DNA of 64,000 nucleotides from Eulemur rufifrons (lineage: Eukaryota; Chordata; Mammalia; Primates; Lemuridae): assembly GCF_041146395.1 (NCBI RefSeq), contig NC_090996.1, positions 35,736,738 to 35,800,737 on the forward strand. The letters are read 5' to 3'. Below are positions 36,051 through 57,972 of the stretch, piece after piece. Numbering within the stretch: position 1 is the first letter of the stretch; every line of letters starts with the position of its first letter. The position numbers were made by a program, and so were the translations under genes. Below the pieces are notes generated by a model. The model worked only from the letters and a program-made list of their open reading frames with translations, made no database searches and was not told the origin of the DNA.

Positions 36051-37894
36051 ACACTGCCCGTGCAAAGCTGAGAAAAGCCACTTCCCAAGCCTGGCCATGT
36101 TCACACTCTCGGAGCTTCGAGCTGGAAAGGGTCTGGCAGGCAGGGAGCGTGGCCTTTCCACTTTAGGGCCAGGAGACACAGACCGAGCTGCCAACATGCC
36201 CAGGCCAGGGGCAGCTCAGTAGGGCAGATGTTCACCGTCTTTGGGACTCCCCGACTCCTGCAGGGCCCAGGGCCACCGCCCTTTGGTGGCAGTCCTTGGA
36301 ATTGCAGGCACAGCCTCCCCTCTCAGCCAAGCTCCTCCCTGTCCTCTGCCTCCCACCCGCCCTCACTCCCTGCACAGGACAGGCGCGGAGGAAGGGGGGT
36401 AGGTCACCCGGAGCGCGTGGGGCCAGAGCCCAGGGATTCTGGCCAGGGGCCCTGTCTGTCCCGGGCTGGAGGGCTCCGAGGACAGCAGGAACCTACCCTG
36501 CACCATCCCTGGGGTAGAGGTGCCACCTGCGGCTTGAGAGAGGGGCTCCGTGAGCAAGGGGAGCCGGCTGGCAGTGACCACCCTGAGCCAGGCAGGGATG
36601 CCCTTGGGCCTGGGCTTTGCTGCCGCTGCAGGACTGTAGTTCGTGAGGCCAGGGTGGGGTGGGGGCAAAGTGGGCCCAGGACACTGGTGGGACAGCCCGG
36701 CAGGCAGGACAGCCCGGCTGTCTGCGAGGCCTGGGCGGTGGGAGGCCTCCAGCCAGCCTGAGGGGGGTGTGCCAGGGCCGCTTCCCAGCAGACGCCCACT
36801 CAGGACGCACCGGCTCCTCCACACGCAGCCTCTGAGCAGAGCTGGTGGCGGCAGGCGCCCTCGTCCCGGCTCTGGGGGCTCGAGTCCTTCCACAAAGCAG
36901 AACCCCCGTCAAGGGGTGGGAGCCGCCTCCCTTCCGAGGAGGCAGGGGCAGAGCCCGCCCCACGCGTGCCCTCCGTCCTCTCCTCATTACTTCTCGGAGT
37001 CTCTGGGCAGGGCCGGCTGCTCGGTCCCTTCCCACCCGATGGTCCCACCCCCGGCCAGGCCCCAGGGCTCCCTCAGACGGGGCGGGCGTTGTCTCCTGAG
37101 CAGTAGGCAGGACACCCCCAGACTCAGCATCCGTATCCTGAAAGCAAGCACCCCTTGGGCCTCTCCCTGCTGGAGCCAGCTCAGACCGGTTCCAGCCGGT
37201 CCAAGTCAGTGCTCAGGCCCTCCAACCTGGCAACTTGTTGTCATGGCAACCACAAGCGGGAGGTTTCCATCAGCTGCTCCCATGAGTGATGGTCGCGCCT
37301 TGGGCTGATTAGGGAGCCCAGGGTACCTCTGCAGGTAGGCAGACAGGCGCCAGGACACAGCCGGAGCCCGGGCTGGACAGCTCAGAAGGGGGACAGGGAC
37401 ATGGGGGCCTGGCCAGGAGCCCACGTTCCTGGGGGCAGCAGTCCTGTGTGGTGGTCGGGTCTTGCCTCCTTCGGCCCAGCCAGCCCCAAGTCCCAGGGGA
37501 TGGCGAGATAGACAAGTGTGGCCAGCCCGACCCCCAAGGCCACAGGAGGCCCCCCCTCCCAGTCAGGCACAGGGTCCCCCTGGGAGCTGCCCTGAGGCCA
37601 GGCTCCTTGTGTGCTCCTGCACGGTGGCCTGGAAGCTCCACCAGTCCTGGACACACGTGCTCCTGGGAGACCCCCCACCCTGGGCAGCTGGGGAGGGGCA
37701 GGGGGCTCCTGCCTAGGCTTGAGGGGGGCCACAGAGGGTCTGATGCCAGGTGCTGGAGGCTATGGGGGGCCGCCTCCCGGGGGGGGGGGCCAGCACAGCA
37801 CAGGGACAGCAGGGGCGGTGCCGGGCAAGGCGGCCGCCCACCCCACAGCCCAGCCAGGACGGGGACAGGCAGGAAAAGGACACACCCCGCAGGC

Positions 37895-40042
37895 TGCAGT
37901 TTGTGGAAACATTTTAATTCGAGGATTCTTAGATACAGTGGTTAACGTGTTGCCCACAGTTCCTGACCAGTTACGAGACGCCATGCCGGGAACACACCCT
38001 CTCCCTGACATCGGCCACAGGTCACATTCCAGAGTGCTCATGTTACAAGATTCACATCTTTGCTAACCCGAGGACTGTGGTACAAAGGAAACATTTCATT
38101 AGCTGAAGTCACTACAGTTGGCTAGAAACATCAATTACTTTAGAATACTTTAACTATAAAATATATTGAATTTCCATATACATTAACCATATACATTGTT
38201 AACTAATACTAAATGTAGTTCAGTCATTACAAAATAAGACATTCGGGAGCAAGCTACAAATATACAACCCGGCTGGATCCCCAGGTGAGGAAGGCCCTCC
38301 GCATTAGAAACAAACTGCAAAGAGCAAACCGAGAGCTCAGCGACCCGACAAAATGTACAGCTAAGAAAGCGAACAAGGCACTCGTACCTCAGAGCCACCG
38401 GAGTGCCGCCAGCCCTGGGGCCTGCGGGAGTCACCTCTACCCTCGGAGATCCCTGGCTGGCGGCTGGTGGCCCACATGGACCAGAGGGCGCCGAGCTCCT
38501 TCCTCCCGGGGCCCGCGGCCAGCTCTCTGCACTCCTGTGCCTGTGGGGGCCTTGGTCTGTGCCCGAGCCTCGGGCACCCAGCTCTAGCGCTGAGGGCGTT
38601 CAGGGCGCTGGCCTGATCCAGCCTCTGGGCTCCAGGGCAGGTCCGCCGAGCGCCCCGTCCACTGCGCCTGCCGGCCAGGTCAGGGGATGGGCGCTGGGCC
38701 TAGTCCCTGCAGGACTCCCCCAGACCCCCGCGCCTCCTGGCAGAGCTGGGACCTGCACTCAGCTTCCCAGCAGTGGACGGCGGCTCAGCCACCAGCCCCG
38801 GGAAGCCCAGAGGATGGGCCGGCCAGCCCTGCGGCGCCAGGCTCGAGGTCCCGTCCTGTGCTCAGAAATCCTCAGGATAAGGATGTGGGGACAGTGGCGC
38901 CTTACTCAGGGTTCTGGTGCCATGACAACGCCCAGGGCCCGTCCACCTGCGCCCAGGGTGGGGCCGACAGGCCGGGAAGCGCTGGAGGGCAGCAGCTGGA
39001 GGCGCCAGTCGCTGGGGGGCAGCAGGGCGGCCTCCTCAGGACTCGGGGGAAGGGCACGTGGAGGCAGAGGGCTGCCCCCAGGCCAGGCCGGCGAGGGCGC
39101 AGCGCACAGATGGGGAGGGGCAGACGCCGCTGTCCACAGCCAAGGGGCCATTGCTGCGGCCTGGCACTGCGGGTGCGCACACGCCAGCGGCCTGTCTGGA
39201 CAGCCGCGCCGCCCGCTCTGCCCCACGAGCTTCGCAAGGCTCTCGGTGCCAGCGCCGACTCGGCCAGATCTGAACTGTCTAGAACTCTACCACGGTCCGG
39301 GGCGGGGAGAACACAGTCCTATTTACAAAGAACCGGGACAGAAGAGGCGCATCCGGAAGCAGAGACGTGAGAAGTGCTTGTCGCTGGCCTGGCCGCGACG
39401 CTGGGCCTCCAGGCTGGTGCTCGCAGGGCCTGCACAGAGGGGAGGGCACTCCGAGGCCTCCTCACACTTTTAATGACAATAATGCAACAAAAACCTTTAT
39501 ATAAACAGTTTATTTACTCTAAACAGCAACACAGACAGAACGCCATAGAAACACAAAGGAAGTGATGCGGTCAGACGCGCTGGCTTCGGATCTGAGGCTC
39601 AAGAGCAACACGCCCCAGACACCGGAGGACAAGGCGGGCGGCCGTGTGGTTTCTCTTCTGTACAGCCGGCGGGGCCAGGTGAGCCAGGCCAGGTGAGAAG
39701 CATGCCTGCGGCAGAGCGGAGGAAGCGAGCTCCAGGGACTTACCCAAGTATAAAAGTTTATAATTTTACAGCAGTTGAAATACTGACATCAATATTAAAA
39801 TAAAAGCAAGTTTTACATAACAATCAAAAATACAAAAGACTGAAGGAAGAGACCCTGTATGAAAAACTGGGCAATTCAGCGAATCAAGAACTGTGTCCCG
39901 TGGCGGCAATGGAAGATGGCGCCCACCCAACCCTCCCCCGGTGACTAGTAATTGTACGGAGCAACTTTAGATTTGCAAAAATGTTGTAAACAAGTTCTTG
40001 CCAAACCAATCCCTTCCTTTCTGTGGTGCCACAGGTCGCTGC
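37895..40042 (-). other. UBE2I: UBE2I 3' UTR with alternative poly(A) sites
   Basis: Downstream of the stop codon, minus-strand signals occur at 39509-39514 (AATAAA), 39469-39474 (ATTAAA) and 37913-37918 (ATTAAA). The 38050-38240 block is AT-rich and lies within the long form. A 3' UTR of about 0.55 kb or 2.15 kb would result. UBE2I mRNAs are known to have long 3' UTRs. The + strand open frame 38403-39473 runs antisense here and shows no domain. Confidence 0.6.
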
Positions 40043-47214
<7,172 letters not shown>

Positions 47215-47225
47215 GTTCGCAGTCC

Positions 47226-50200
47226 CTGGAACAGACGGGGCGGCAAAGGGTCAGAGGCAAAGCTGGGCTCCTGCTGCCCACTCGCGCACCCTGGGCAGGT
47301 CGGATGCCTCCCTGCGCCACCCCCAGCCGCAGGCTCTGACACACACAGTGGCCTGTTCCACGGTTCAGAAGACAGAGGCTCAGAGGGGCCACAACACAGC
47401 TGCTGGGCCGTGACCTGCCGCACCCTCTTTCCACACACGCTGTGACAGGTCAGGGTGACGGGGGCCCCATTCTCCCACCAGACTCCGTAGGAGAGGAGGG
47501 ACCAGGCAGGAACGTCCGGAGCGCTGGCCTGAATGGGGCATTGCCCTCCAGGTGCGTGAGATGTGGGGGTCCCCAGCTCAGAATCAGGGCTCCGAGTTTA
47601 GATTCAGGCCTGGCCAGGAGGACACAGCCGTTACTCTTGAAGACAGGGCGGAGGACAGTTAAACCTGTGGACGCGACGCCTCAGGCCCCGCCACCTGTCT
47701 GCCGGGGGACAGCCAGGCCCTTCGGGGGGCTGCTCAGGCTCAGAGCCCGCAGCGCTCAGGGAGCAGGCCCAGGGTGACCGTCCCGGCACTGCGGCCCCCG
47801 TGGACAGGGCAGCAGCCTCCACGCCACCCCCGACCGCCACCCCCGCCAGCTGCCATCCACACCCTTCGCCACGAGAAATCAGTGCTCAGGTGACAAAACT
47901 TGCTGGAGAATTCCAACCTAAGTGTGTGTGTTGGTCTTCAAAGTCCGTGAAACCACTGAAGGTGCCCAAGGCAAGAGCTTAAACACCAAACAGGCTTTAC
48001 CAAGACGAGTGACTGTTTCCCGCAAGGGCTGGACCGCAGCCCTCCCAGTTCACGTGGGGGGTCCCGGGCGACCGGCCTCCTTTCTGCTCCTCGGAGGGAA
48101 AGGGCCCAACACCTGAGCACCGCCGTGGCCCCTCGGCAGCACCGGGATCCTCCACGGGGTTTGGAGGAACCGGCCTCGTGCCAGGCTCCCAGGTAGCTCC
48201 TGCTCAGCACCTGGGCCTCCACACAGGCTGGGGGCATCTCCATCCCCCGCCCTCAGGGACAGCAAAGGAGACCCCGAGCCACTCGCCCCTGAGGGCAGAG
48301 CCGCCCCTCGAGGTCGGCTGCTTTCCCGCCGCAGCCCCGGCCTGGCCTGGCACGACTGTGGTGCCCGGGATGCAGATGGCACCTCGCACCACCCAGACAG
48401 AGCAAGCGGCCCACGAACCCCACACAGCCCGACCCACGTGAGTGCTGCACCCCCGCAGCACAGCCGCTCTCACGACAGCCGCGTCACCTGGCACTTGTTA
48501 GAAAGGCAAACGCTGTCCCCAATGGGCCCACTGAGTCAGGAATCCAGGGGCACACCTGGGTCTTAGGTGGCGCTAGGACGACTTTTCCCAAGAGGTCAGC
48601 AAAGTGGAAGGAGGGGCATTAGGACCACCATCCCAGAAACCCCGGGCTGTCCCCAGTGCCACCCCAAGAACCCCAGGGTCCAGGAGCCCTTGGGTGAGGT
48701 TACTCCAGGCCGCCAGACCACCCATTGGACATGGCACATTTTCGTAATTTCGGACACTCCTGGTGTTCTAAGAGAAAGGGAAGGTGAAAGCAGCAAAGTC
48801 CTGCAGCAGGATGCAGGTGTCGGTGGCACGTGGCGGAGGAGCACGCAGTTACAGCTTCCTACCTGCCCCGACCTCAAGGCTGAGTCCAAGGTAGGTGACA
48901 CCAGGCTTGGCCCAAACTGGAATCTCTCTTTACGGCACAGATCCCAGAGTTGTGGCGCGCCTACTCCCTCCTCGTAGGGGAGATGCGCCTGTCTGAGAAA
49001 GCGTAGCCGCTAAGGCTCAGGCCTCCCAGAGCGTCCGCCCCTTCCCCAAAGTTCCCTGTGCACCCTCCTAAGCAGGGGGCAGCCCGAGGACACGGGCTCC
49101 CGGGTGGGGGAGTGCTGGGGGCTGAGACAGAAAGGAGGGTGGTCAGGTTGGAACCTGCCAGGGCAGAGCCAGCGGAGATGACCGGCCTGGCCCAGGAGCA
49201 GAAGGGCCCAGGCAGGGGCAAGGGGCAGTCCCGAAGGCAGAGCTGCAGAAGGGAGCGCCAGGAGCTTGTTCTGAAGGCTGTCTCTGGGCGGGACGTGACA
49301 GCAGGAACCCAAGGTCTGAAACTCTTTCCACATGTTTCTCAAAACCCTCTGGCTGTTCCAGGACAGTTCCACCCAACCCCAGGGCCCGGGGAGTCCCCTG
49401 CCCCCAGGCTCAGCACTCTCTAGCTTCCCTGACCCCAGGCCGAGGCCCCCACCCTGTCCAGTGCAAAGCAGCCCGCTAAGTGACGGTTTCAGCGAAGCTT
49501 AAGGTCCCCAGAGTCTGAATGGGGCTACACATCAAGAACAGGTCCCTGAAACCCCCAAGCCAGCACTTCAGACACCAATGAGCCACAGGTACTGTCACAA
49601 ACCACAGGTACTGTCACAGGGAAAGCTCACAATGCTCCGGAGGAGCCCACCTGTGCAAGGATGTGGGGACCCTGCCTGCCTCTCCTAGCACCTGGCTGTG
49701 GTCGTCCCAGGTATGAAAGGCAATGCAGGGCGGTCCTGTGAGATTCCCCGCACCTGCTGCCAAGGCCTGCCTGCTTCTTGAACATCCTCTGCCCCAAAAC
49801 ACCGCGGTACCAGAGGCTGGTCTCACAGGAGACACAGCACCAGCAGAGCAAGGAGCCACAGGTGCACACCAGTCCCAGACAGAAGCCTGCTCTCCAGGAG
49901 CCCCGTCTGCACCGCTATCGGCTCCCAGCATCCAGGAGAAAGCAGCCAGTTTGTTACAATTTAATCACAACACAGAACCACTGACTCAAAACCCCACTTA
50001 AAATCAAACCTGCCTCCCCAAATTAATAGAGAGGCACTTAAGGAGCAGCTAAGAGTCACTAGAGGCTTCTGAGCAGGAAAGTTTTATGAGGTAAAGACAA
50101 AAATATCCCCAAACTATTAGAGACAGGCAAGGCACAAACACCTGCAGGGAACAGGAGCCCTGGGCATGCCAGCACAGCGAGAGGTCTGCAGGGGCTGCAC

Positions 50201-51369
50201 TTTAACCTGTTCTTCTCATCTTGCTCCCCTGGTTGACAAGCACGGACCTCAGCGCTACTTACTGGCTGTGTGAGTGTGGGCAAGGCATTTCCCCGACCTC
50301 AACTTACTCATCTGTATAACAGGGGGCGATGCCATAACGGGTTTGGATGAGAAGCCTCTGCCCAGATGCAAACTCTCCCAGACTTGGGAAGGTAACACTT
50401 CTGCAAGCTCCAAGCTCACCAGGGTGAGACCCTCACCAGGCTGCACCTGACCTCTGTCCCAGGACCCCAGGCTGTTTCTGAAGCAAGGTCCCAAACCCTG
50501 AGACACACCACAAAAAGGCACGGCAGCAACCATTCCAAAGACGTAGGGAGGGGACTCTTTGTGAGGAAGCCAGGACAGACTTAGGATCCACCGTTTGCTG
50601 TTGGATAGGTTCTGTACTCAAAGGCAACATTTCCTTAAGAGCAAGAAACATTTGGGGTAAAACCTATAAGGGAAACAAACAAAAACCCCAAAACACAAAC
50701 ACAGTTACTTTGCAATCCGAGGAACTTTCAAATTTTGCAAACCAAATCAGTTAATTCTGCTACTTATGGGTGACTGCAGGCCACAACTACAAGCCTAATC
50801 ATCTCCTTACCGTCCTCCTACTCGCGTAACCACCTATCCCACCCCACTGAATTGGCACAAAGCGATCCCCAAAAGAGAACAAAACTCTCCCTCCGTGAGG
50901 CGCCGACGTGCAGGGTCCCACCAACTGCAACAGCGTCGCTGGAGGCGCAAGCAAACTTGGACCCGTTTTGACTGCGAGACACCGAAAACAAGCCCACGCA
51001 CCTGCCCCCACCCCCCGAGCCCGCATCCCGCGACCCCGGACTCTCAATCCTTCCCGCCGTCCGTCCTCTCCGGGCAGGAGGGCGCCACGGCTGGGCGCGA
51101 CCAGACCCCGGAAACGGGCTCCCCGCGGCGAGCAGGGCCCGGTGTCCGCGCCCGGCTGCAGGCGGACCCGGCCAGCGCGACCGGCCGGCGCGAAGGGCGA
51201 GTGCGCGGTCGCGGCGAGCGGGCCCGGGCCTGCGCCCAGCCCGGAGGCCTGCGGCGGCCCCGTGGCGCGACAGTGCGGAAGAGCCGGCGGCCTCGCGGCC
51301 CGTGGGAAGCCGGCGCGGCGGGGCGGGTTGCGGGAGGCGGAAGCCCTGCCCCGCCCGGCCCGCGCTCAC
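47226..51369 (-). other. UBE2I: UBE2I 5' UTR intron
   Basis: Between the acceptor at 47225 and the CpG-island donor at 51370 no coding exon is recognised. A MIR copy lies at 50240-50350. An additional non-coding exon may exist but cannot be fixed from sequence alone. Confidence 0.5.
50240..50350 (-). repeat. MIR SINE
   Basis: Reverse-orientation MIR: TACTGGCTGTGTGAGTGTGG...CAAGGCATTTCC...CTCATCTGTATAACAGGGGG. Confidence 0.7.
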
Positions 51370-52480
51370 CTCGGGCGGCCGCGGCCCCGGCGAGCGTCGC
51401 GGACAAGCGGAGGGCCGAGCGGGGCGGCGGCGGCGCTTCCCTTTGTCTCGGGACTTCCCTCCGGAGCCCGCTCCGCGCGCAGCCCGAGAGCTCCGAGGAC
51501 CCCGGCGCGGGCGGGGCGCGCGGGGCGGGGCCTGGCCGGGGCTGCCCTCCGCGCGCCGGTCCCGCGCGCAGCCGCCTCCGCCCCGCGCCCCGCGCCGCCC
51601 GCGCCGCCGCGCGCCTCCTGCTGTCCGCGCCCCGCCGCCGCGCGCCCGCGCCTCGAGCCCGGCCCGGGAGCCCGGCCCGGCGGCGACTTTCCAGTCAGGC
51701 GGCGCCCTGGACACCTGCGCCCTTAAAGGAGCCGCGTCCCCGAAGTGAGGGAGCGTCTGCAAACTCCCCTTCGGGGTGCGCGCGTCCACTCGAGGACACG
51801 CCGGCGGGCCGCGGGAGAAAAGGGAGGCCGCGATCTCCAAGGGCTCCCCGGATGCCTGGCGGGCACCTCTCCGGGCGCAAGTCCCGGAGGTCTCCTTGAG
51901 GTCACGACCCGGGGCGGGGGGCCAAAGGCCACCGAGGCCTAAGGATCCCCCGAAGCGTCGCAGGACGGTGACGAACCCGGAGTTCAGCGCCCTGTGAAGC
52001 CCCTTGCAATTGGCCAGTTCGGGGCCGTGGGTGGGGCGTCCTCCGAATGCGCCCAATGAGCTGACCCCGTACGGAAGGCCGAGAGCTCGCACGACCGACG
52101 GGAGGAGAAGTGTGGACGCTCCCTAACCCGGGTGCCGGCCGCGGCGGGGGAGGGGAGCTGGGCCTGCGAGCCGGTGGGGGAGGGACGCCGGGCCCGCGGC
52201 CTCCAGCCGCCCCCGGCCCCGCACTGGCGCCCTCGGGCGCGCGGGACATCCCTTTGCCAACGAGCGACCTGTCCCGCCCCGCGCGGTGTCCCCGTCGGGC
52301 CCCCGCGCCCCACTTGGCAGACGGACAGGGGGCGCCCCCGCAACTCGGCCGGTCGGCGCCCCGGGATCTGGCAGTGGCAGGTGTCCCCGAGCCCCGACCG
52401 GGTTAGCCCCGGGGGTGCGCGGCGGGGCGCTAGTGGGGCAGCCTGGACGGCTAGTCGGGGAGCGGGGCGAGTTTCCAAGG
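50890..52480 (-). promoter_or_regulatory. CpG island and UBE2I promoter with non-coding exon 1
   Basis: Very high CpG density over about 1.5 kb. A strong minus-strand donor (CCCGAG then GTGAGCGCG) ends at 51370, which suggests a non-coding first exon starting somewhere in 51400-51650. The 424- and 334-codon open frames here are due to GC bias. Confidence 0.7.
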
Positions 52481-52780
52481 CGGTGAGCTCTTGGACAGCT
52501 GGAAGTGACTTGCTTTTCATTAGTTCCCTCACTCATTCAGCCCTCCCTTCCCTCCCTTTTTCCTTCCTCCCTCACTCCTCCTCCTCCCTGGGTCCAGGGT
52601 CCCTTGCCCCATCACCCACATCTGGTCCTGTGCTCTCAGCGGATGAACCCCACATGCTCCCAGCTCCCCTTATGCCAGAGGAGTAGAAGCCCTGAGGGGT
52701 GTTGGAGGTCTCTGCTGGGCAGGCCAGGGAGGTCTGCAGTGGCCCAGAGAGAGGTGGCTATCGCGGGGGCGGGGGGGGGG

Positions 52781-53174
<394 letters not shown>

Positions 53175-53594
53175 TCAGCCCTCATGCTCAGTTCCAGCCA
53201 AGGCAGAATTCTTGTCCTGGGGGACAGAGCTGTGAGGGGATTGGTGGGAGGGAGGGGGGCATTTAGCTGGAGGATGGGGTGGGGGTGAGGCAGGGAGGGA
53301 GGCCCTGACTGGGTCCAGCTCCCTGGGTGCAAAGGAGAAACTGAGGCTTGGAGAGGCAAGGGGTTTGTGCAGAAGCAGTGCATATAAAATCCCGGGGAAG
53401 CATCGGCCGGCTGCCAGGTCATGTGCCTGCCCTTGGCCAGTCCCTTTGTGGGGGAGCTGCCTGAGCGGGGTTGGGACCTCCCACTTCCCTGGGTGCCTGC
53501 TGGGCCTGGGCCTCTGTACACACGGGTTTGTGCACGGCTGGTTTAAACAAAGGAGGAAGCTCCACATGCAAAGCAAAGAGGTTGGACCTTACCT

Positions 53595-53925
53595 CAGAGC
53601 ATATGTAAAACTAGCTCAAAATGCAGCAGAGACCTAAGCATAAGGAGCTAATACTGTAAAACTCTCGGAAGGAAACGGGGAAGTCCTTGGCATCGGATGG
53701 GGCAGTGATTGCTCAGACAGGACACCAGAGGCGCAGGCCACACTCAGCAGCAGATACACTGGATGTTATCGAAATGAAAAATGTGTGTGCCAAAGACCAC
53801 TACTGAAGAGTGAAAACACAACCCACAGAGTGGGAGAAAATGTTTGCAAATTACACATCTGATGAGGGATTAACATCCAGCCCATATAAAAATCTACAAC
53901 TCAGCTACCACAACAAAATGCCTCC
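53595..53925 (+). repeat. L1 LINE ORF2 3'-end fragment
   Basis: GTAAAACTCTCGGAAGGAAA...GTGAAAACACAACCCACAGAGTGGGAGAAAATGTTTGCAAATTACACATCTGATGAGGG is the conserved tail of L1 ORF2, with stops. Confidence 0.85.
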
Positions 53926-54279
53926 TGCTCTGTCCCAGGCTCAGGTGCGCTCTGCTTGCTCCTCCACATGAGGGTCTTGCTGTGCAGGACGGCTGGGACG
54001 GGCTGGGACGTTGGGAAGACACTGCTAACCCCGCAGGACCCTTCACGCTCCCCAGGGAATCCGCCAACCCCAGAGGGCCACACTGCACACAGGCCGCCTT
54101 CCAGTGGCCCGGGAGGCTGGGCGAGTGAGGGTGATGCCCACTCCCTCCCACGCGGGGACAGGTGACAGCCCTCTAACTGTGCGCTTCTGACCTGGTTGGT
54201 CGTCACCAGGCTGCTGGTCCCTGTTCACGAGAACGGGGCGGTCTCTGTTTGCCTGGGCCGCGACCTGCAGCTGTGATCG

Positions 54280-55020
54280 CCTCTCGGGTCCCCAAAGAGA
54301 AGGAGCCGCATCGATGCCCATCACTGCTAACCGCCAAGGGGCCACAGTCGCCAAAGAGGCGGGGGCTGGCGGGCGCTCAGAATCCCGCAGGGGACCTGCC
54401 TCCCGCGGCGCGTCCCCAGCACCTGCGGGCGGAGTGCGCTGTGGGCGCCGGAGCCCCGCGACCACCGCCGGCGCTGGTGGGCCGGGACGTCCCCGCTCAC
54501 TCCAGCGCGGAGAGCGCGCGGCCGGGGCGGGGATTCATGGCCCCCAGCCGTGGGGAGCGGACGGAAAAGCCACAGACCCGCGGGCGCGGGGCGGGGCCTG
54601 TCCTCGGCTCCGGTCCCGCCCCAGCTGGTCCCGCCTCTCTAGACCCCGCCTTCGGCCGGGCGGTCCCCTGCCCCGCACACCTGCTGCTTCCCGCCCGCGG
54701 GCTTTCGCACGCGCTGTCCCCTCGACCCGCGCCCTCCCGGCCCCGGCGCGCAGCCAGGCGGCTCCTTCCCTCCGCCCGAGTCGCCGCCCGCCCGCTCGCG
54801 CTCTGGCGCTCGGCCGCGCGCCGGGGTCGCAGTGCGGGGAGCCGCGCTCGCCTGGCCGGGCCGCTGTTCGCGCGCTCGCGCGGGAGCTCGGCGAAGCTAG
54901 ACTCGCGCCGCCCTGGCCGCCCGCGGGCGCAGCGCACACCCGGCCTTGCTCGACTCCAGCCAGACCGTGCGGCCTGCTGGTTCCTGCGCCCGCAGGTGGC
55001 TCCGCGTAACCACGCACTGG
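54280..55020. promoter_or_regulatory. CpG island without assigned gene
   Basis: About 700 bp of dense CpG, with GGGGCGGGG and GCGCGC runs, 2 kb upstream of the UBE2I island. It could be an alternative UBE2I promoter or belong to a non-coding transcript. The 295-codon + frame and its antisense partners are GC-driven and lack domains. Confidence 0.5.
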
Positions 55021-55483
55021 CCAGAGGGGACGCCTGCCTTCATTTTAACTGGAAGCGTTTTACAAGGAACAGGATAATCCGCTCTATAATTCAGTGCTAT
55101 TTCACGCAGGTCCTTGACCCTCTGAGACCCGTCTGAGGACACGTGGTCTCCTCCGAGCGCCGTGATTAGAGCAGACCCTCCCACGCCCGGATGCCCCCTT
55201 CACGCCTCCCCTGGAAGTTTCCTGGCGCCGTGTCGTCCAGGATTCGGGGTCCTGGTGCAGCTCAGGCTGGAGGGTGCGCGTCCCGCCCTGACCCGGGCCT
55301 CGGTCCCTGACAGCCTGTCCCGAGGGGTGGGCGGTCTGGGTGGCACCGCACGCTGCCCTGCGCCCCGAGGACCCCGCCGCGGGACTGCCCACCGCACCTT
55401 CCCGTCACCGGGGCCGCCCAGGGCTGACGGCTGTGTCGTGCCCACGTCCCTGGCCTTGCCACCAGCCCCGCCTGGCAGGAAGT

Positions 55484-55615
55484 GACGCTGAAAAATATGA
55501 ATATACTTAATACCACTGAACTGTATACATACAAATATTAATATTTAAGATAATAAATTTTATGTTATGCGTATTTTACCACAATAAAAATGGGAAATAA
55601 TCCCAAGAATGGATT
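55484..55615 (+). repeat. L1 LINE 3' UTR end
   Basis: TACTTAATACCACTGAACTG...AAATTTTATGTTATGCGTATTTTACCACAATAAAAA is the typical 3' terminus of mid-age L1s. Confidence 0.75.
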
Positions 55616-55639
55616 ATAGTTTCCCTTTTTAGAATTCTT

Positions 55640-55989
<350 letters not shown>

Positions 55990-56380
55990 CCTTTTTAGAA
56001 TTCTTGCACCTCTTTTGATAGATTTATTTCTAGAGGTTATGAAAATGGTGACTTTCATTAGATTTTCTAGTTATTTGCTGACGGTATATAAAAATTCAAC
56101 AGACTTTTGTATATTAATGTTATGTCTAGGAACCTTCCAAACCCATATTATTTTAAATAATTGGTATGTATTAAATAGTTATTTCTATGTAAATACACTA
56201 TACTCAAATGATGACAGTTTAAAAAAAAAAAAAAGAAACTCCTTTCCAAATCATTAGGACTTCCAATACAATATTAAATAGAAGTGGAAACAGTGCTCTG
56301 TCTTGGCCTGTTTGTTTGTTTTTTTTTTTTTTTATAAGGGATGCTTCTAATCATCCATTTAGGATATTTCCTCTAGGTTC

Positions 56381-56750
<370 letters not shown>

Positions 56751-57269
56751 CTAATAAAGAACATTTTTTCTATCACTTTTTATAAGATTTATTTTTTTAC
56801 ACAATGAATTAATGTTGAATTTTTTGTGCTTATTGAGATGGTCATACGATTTCTCTGTTTTAGTCTATCCAAGTGGTAAAGTACATTTATGGATTTTCTA
56901 ACAAACAAAACTTGAATTCCTCTGATAATCACAGCTTGGTTGTAATGTAGTGTCTACTGTATACCCATTGGATATGATTTGCTAGTTTTCAAAGCTATGT
57001 TCAAGTTTACATTTTCCTTTCTTATAATGATTTTGGTCTGGTGTTGACATCAATGTTATGGTGACTTCAGAATATGATGTGTCAGATTTCCTCTTTCCCT
57101 ATTTTTGGGGAAGATCTTGTTAAAACTGGGCTGATCAATTGTTTGAAATTTGACACTTAAAATAATCCATACCTGGTGCTTTTATCATCATAAAATTTCT
57201 TTTATGGTCTTGATTTCATGTTTGTTTTCACAAATTCTTATCATTTTTTTTAAGGGTCAACTTACTTTC

Positions 57270-57553
57270 TTTCTTGACAGGGTCTTACTCTGTTGCCTGG
57301 GCTGGAGTGCCATGGTGTCATCCTAGCTCACAGCAGCCTCAAACTCCTGGGCTCAAGCGATCCTCCTGCCTCAGTCTCCTGAATAGCTGGGACTACAGGC
57401 ATGCGCCACCACGCCTGGCTAATTTTTCTATTTTTAGTAGAGATGTGGTCTCCCTCTTACTCAGCCTGGTCTCCAACTCCTGACCTCAAGCAATCCTCCC
57501 ACCTTGGCCTCACAGAGTGCTAGGATTAGAGACGTGAGCCACCACACCTGGCT
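57270..57553 (-). repeat. Alu SINE
   Basis: Reverse Alu, TTTCTTGACAGGGTCTTACTC to CCACACCTGGCTAAG; older than its neighbours. Confidence 0.88.
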
Positions 57554-57622
57554 AAGGAGTGTTTTTTGATGAGGGTAAGTTTTAAATTTTGATAAAATCT
57601 AGTTAATAAAAAATTTTTTTAG

Positions 57623-57972
<350 letters not shown>

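Larger units (their letters stand above)
33951..37890. other. BAIAP3 / UBE2I intergenic region
   Basis: GC-rich sequence without a recognisable gene. It holds MIR pieces (35335-35450 + and 35735-35815 -), a small minisatellite (35980-36050) and scattered G- and C-runs. All open frames are short or compositionally driven. Confidence 0.55.

Noticed and set aside
38403..39473. 356-codon + strand open frame
   Set aside because: Antisense to the UBE2I 3' UTR with no domain and no splice context.
50818..52092. 424-codon minus-strand open frame
   Set aside because: Covers the UBE2I CpG island; Arg/Ala/Pro-rich, no domain, and overlaps other long frames on both strands.
54249..55136. 295-codon open frame on the + strand
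   Set aside because: It spans a CpG island where long frames occur by chance, has no domain, and is matched by equally long frames on the other strand.
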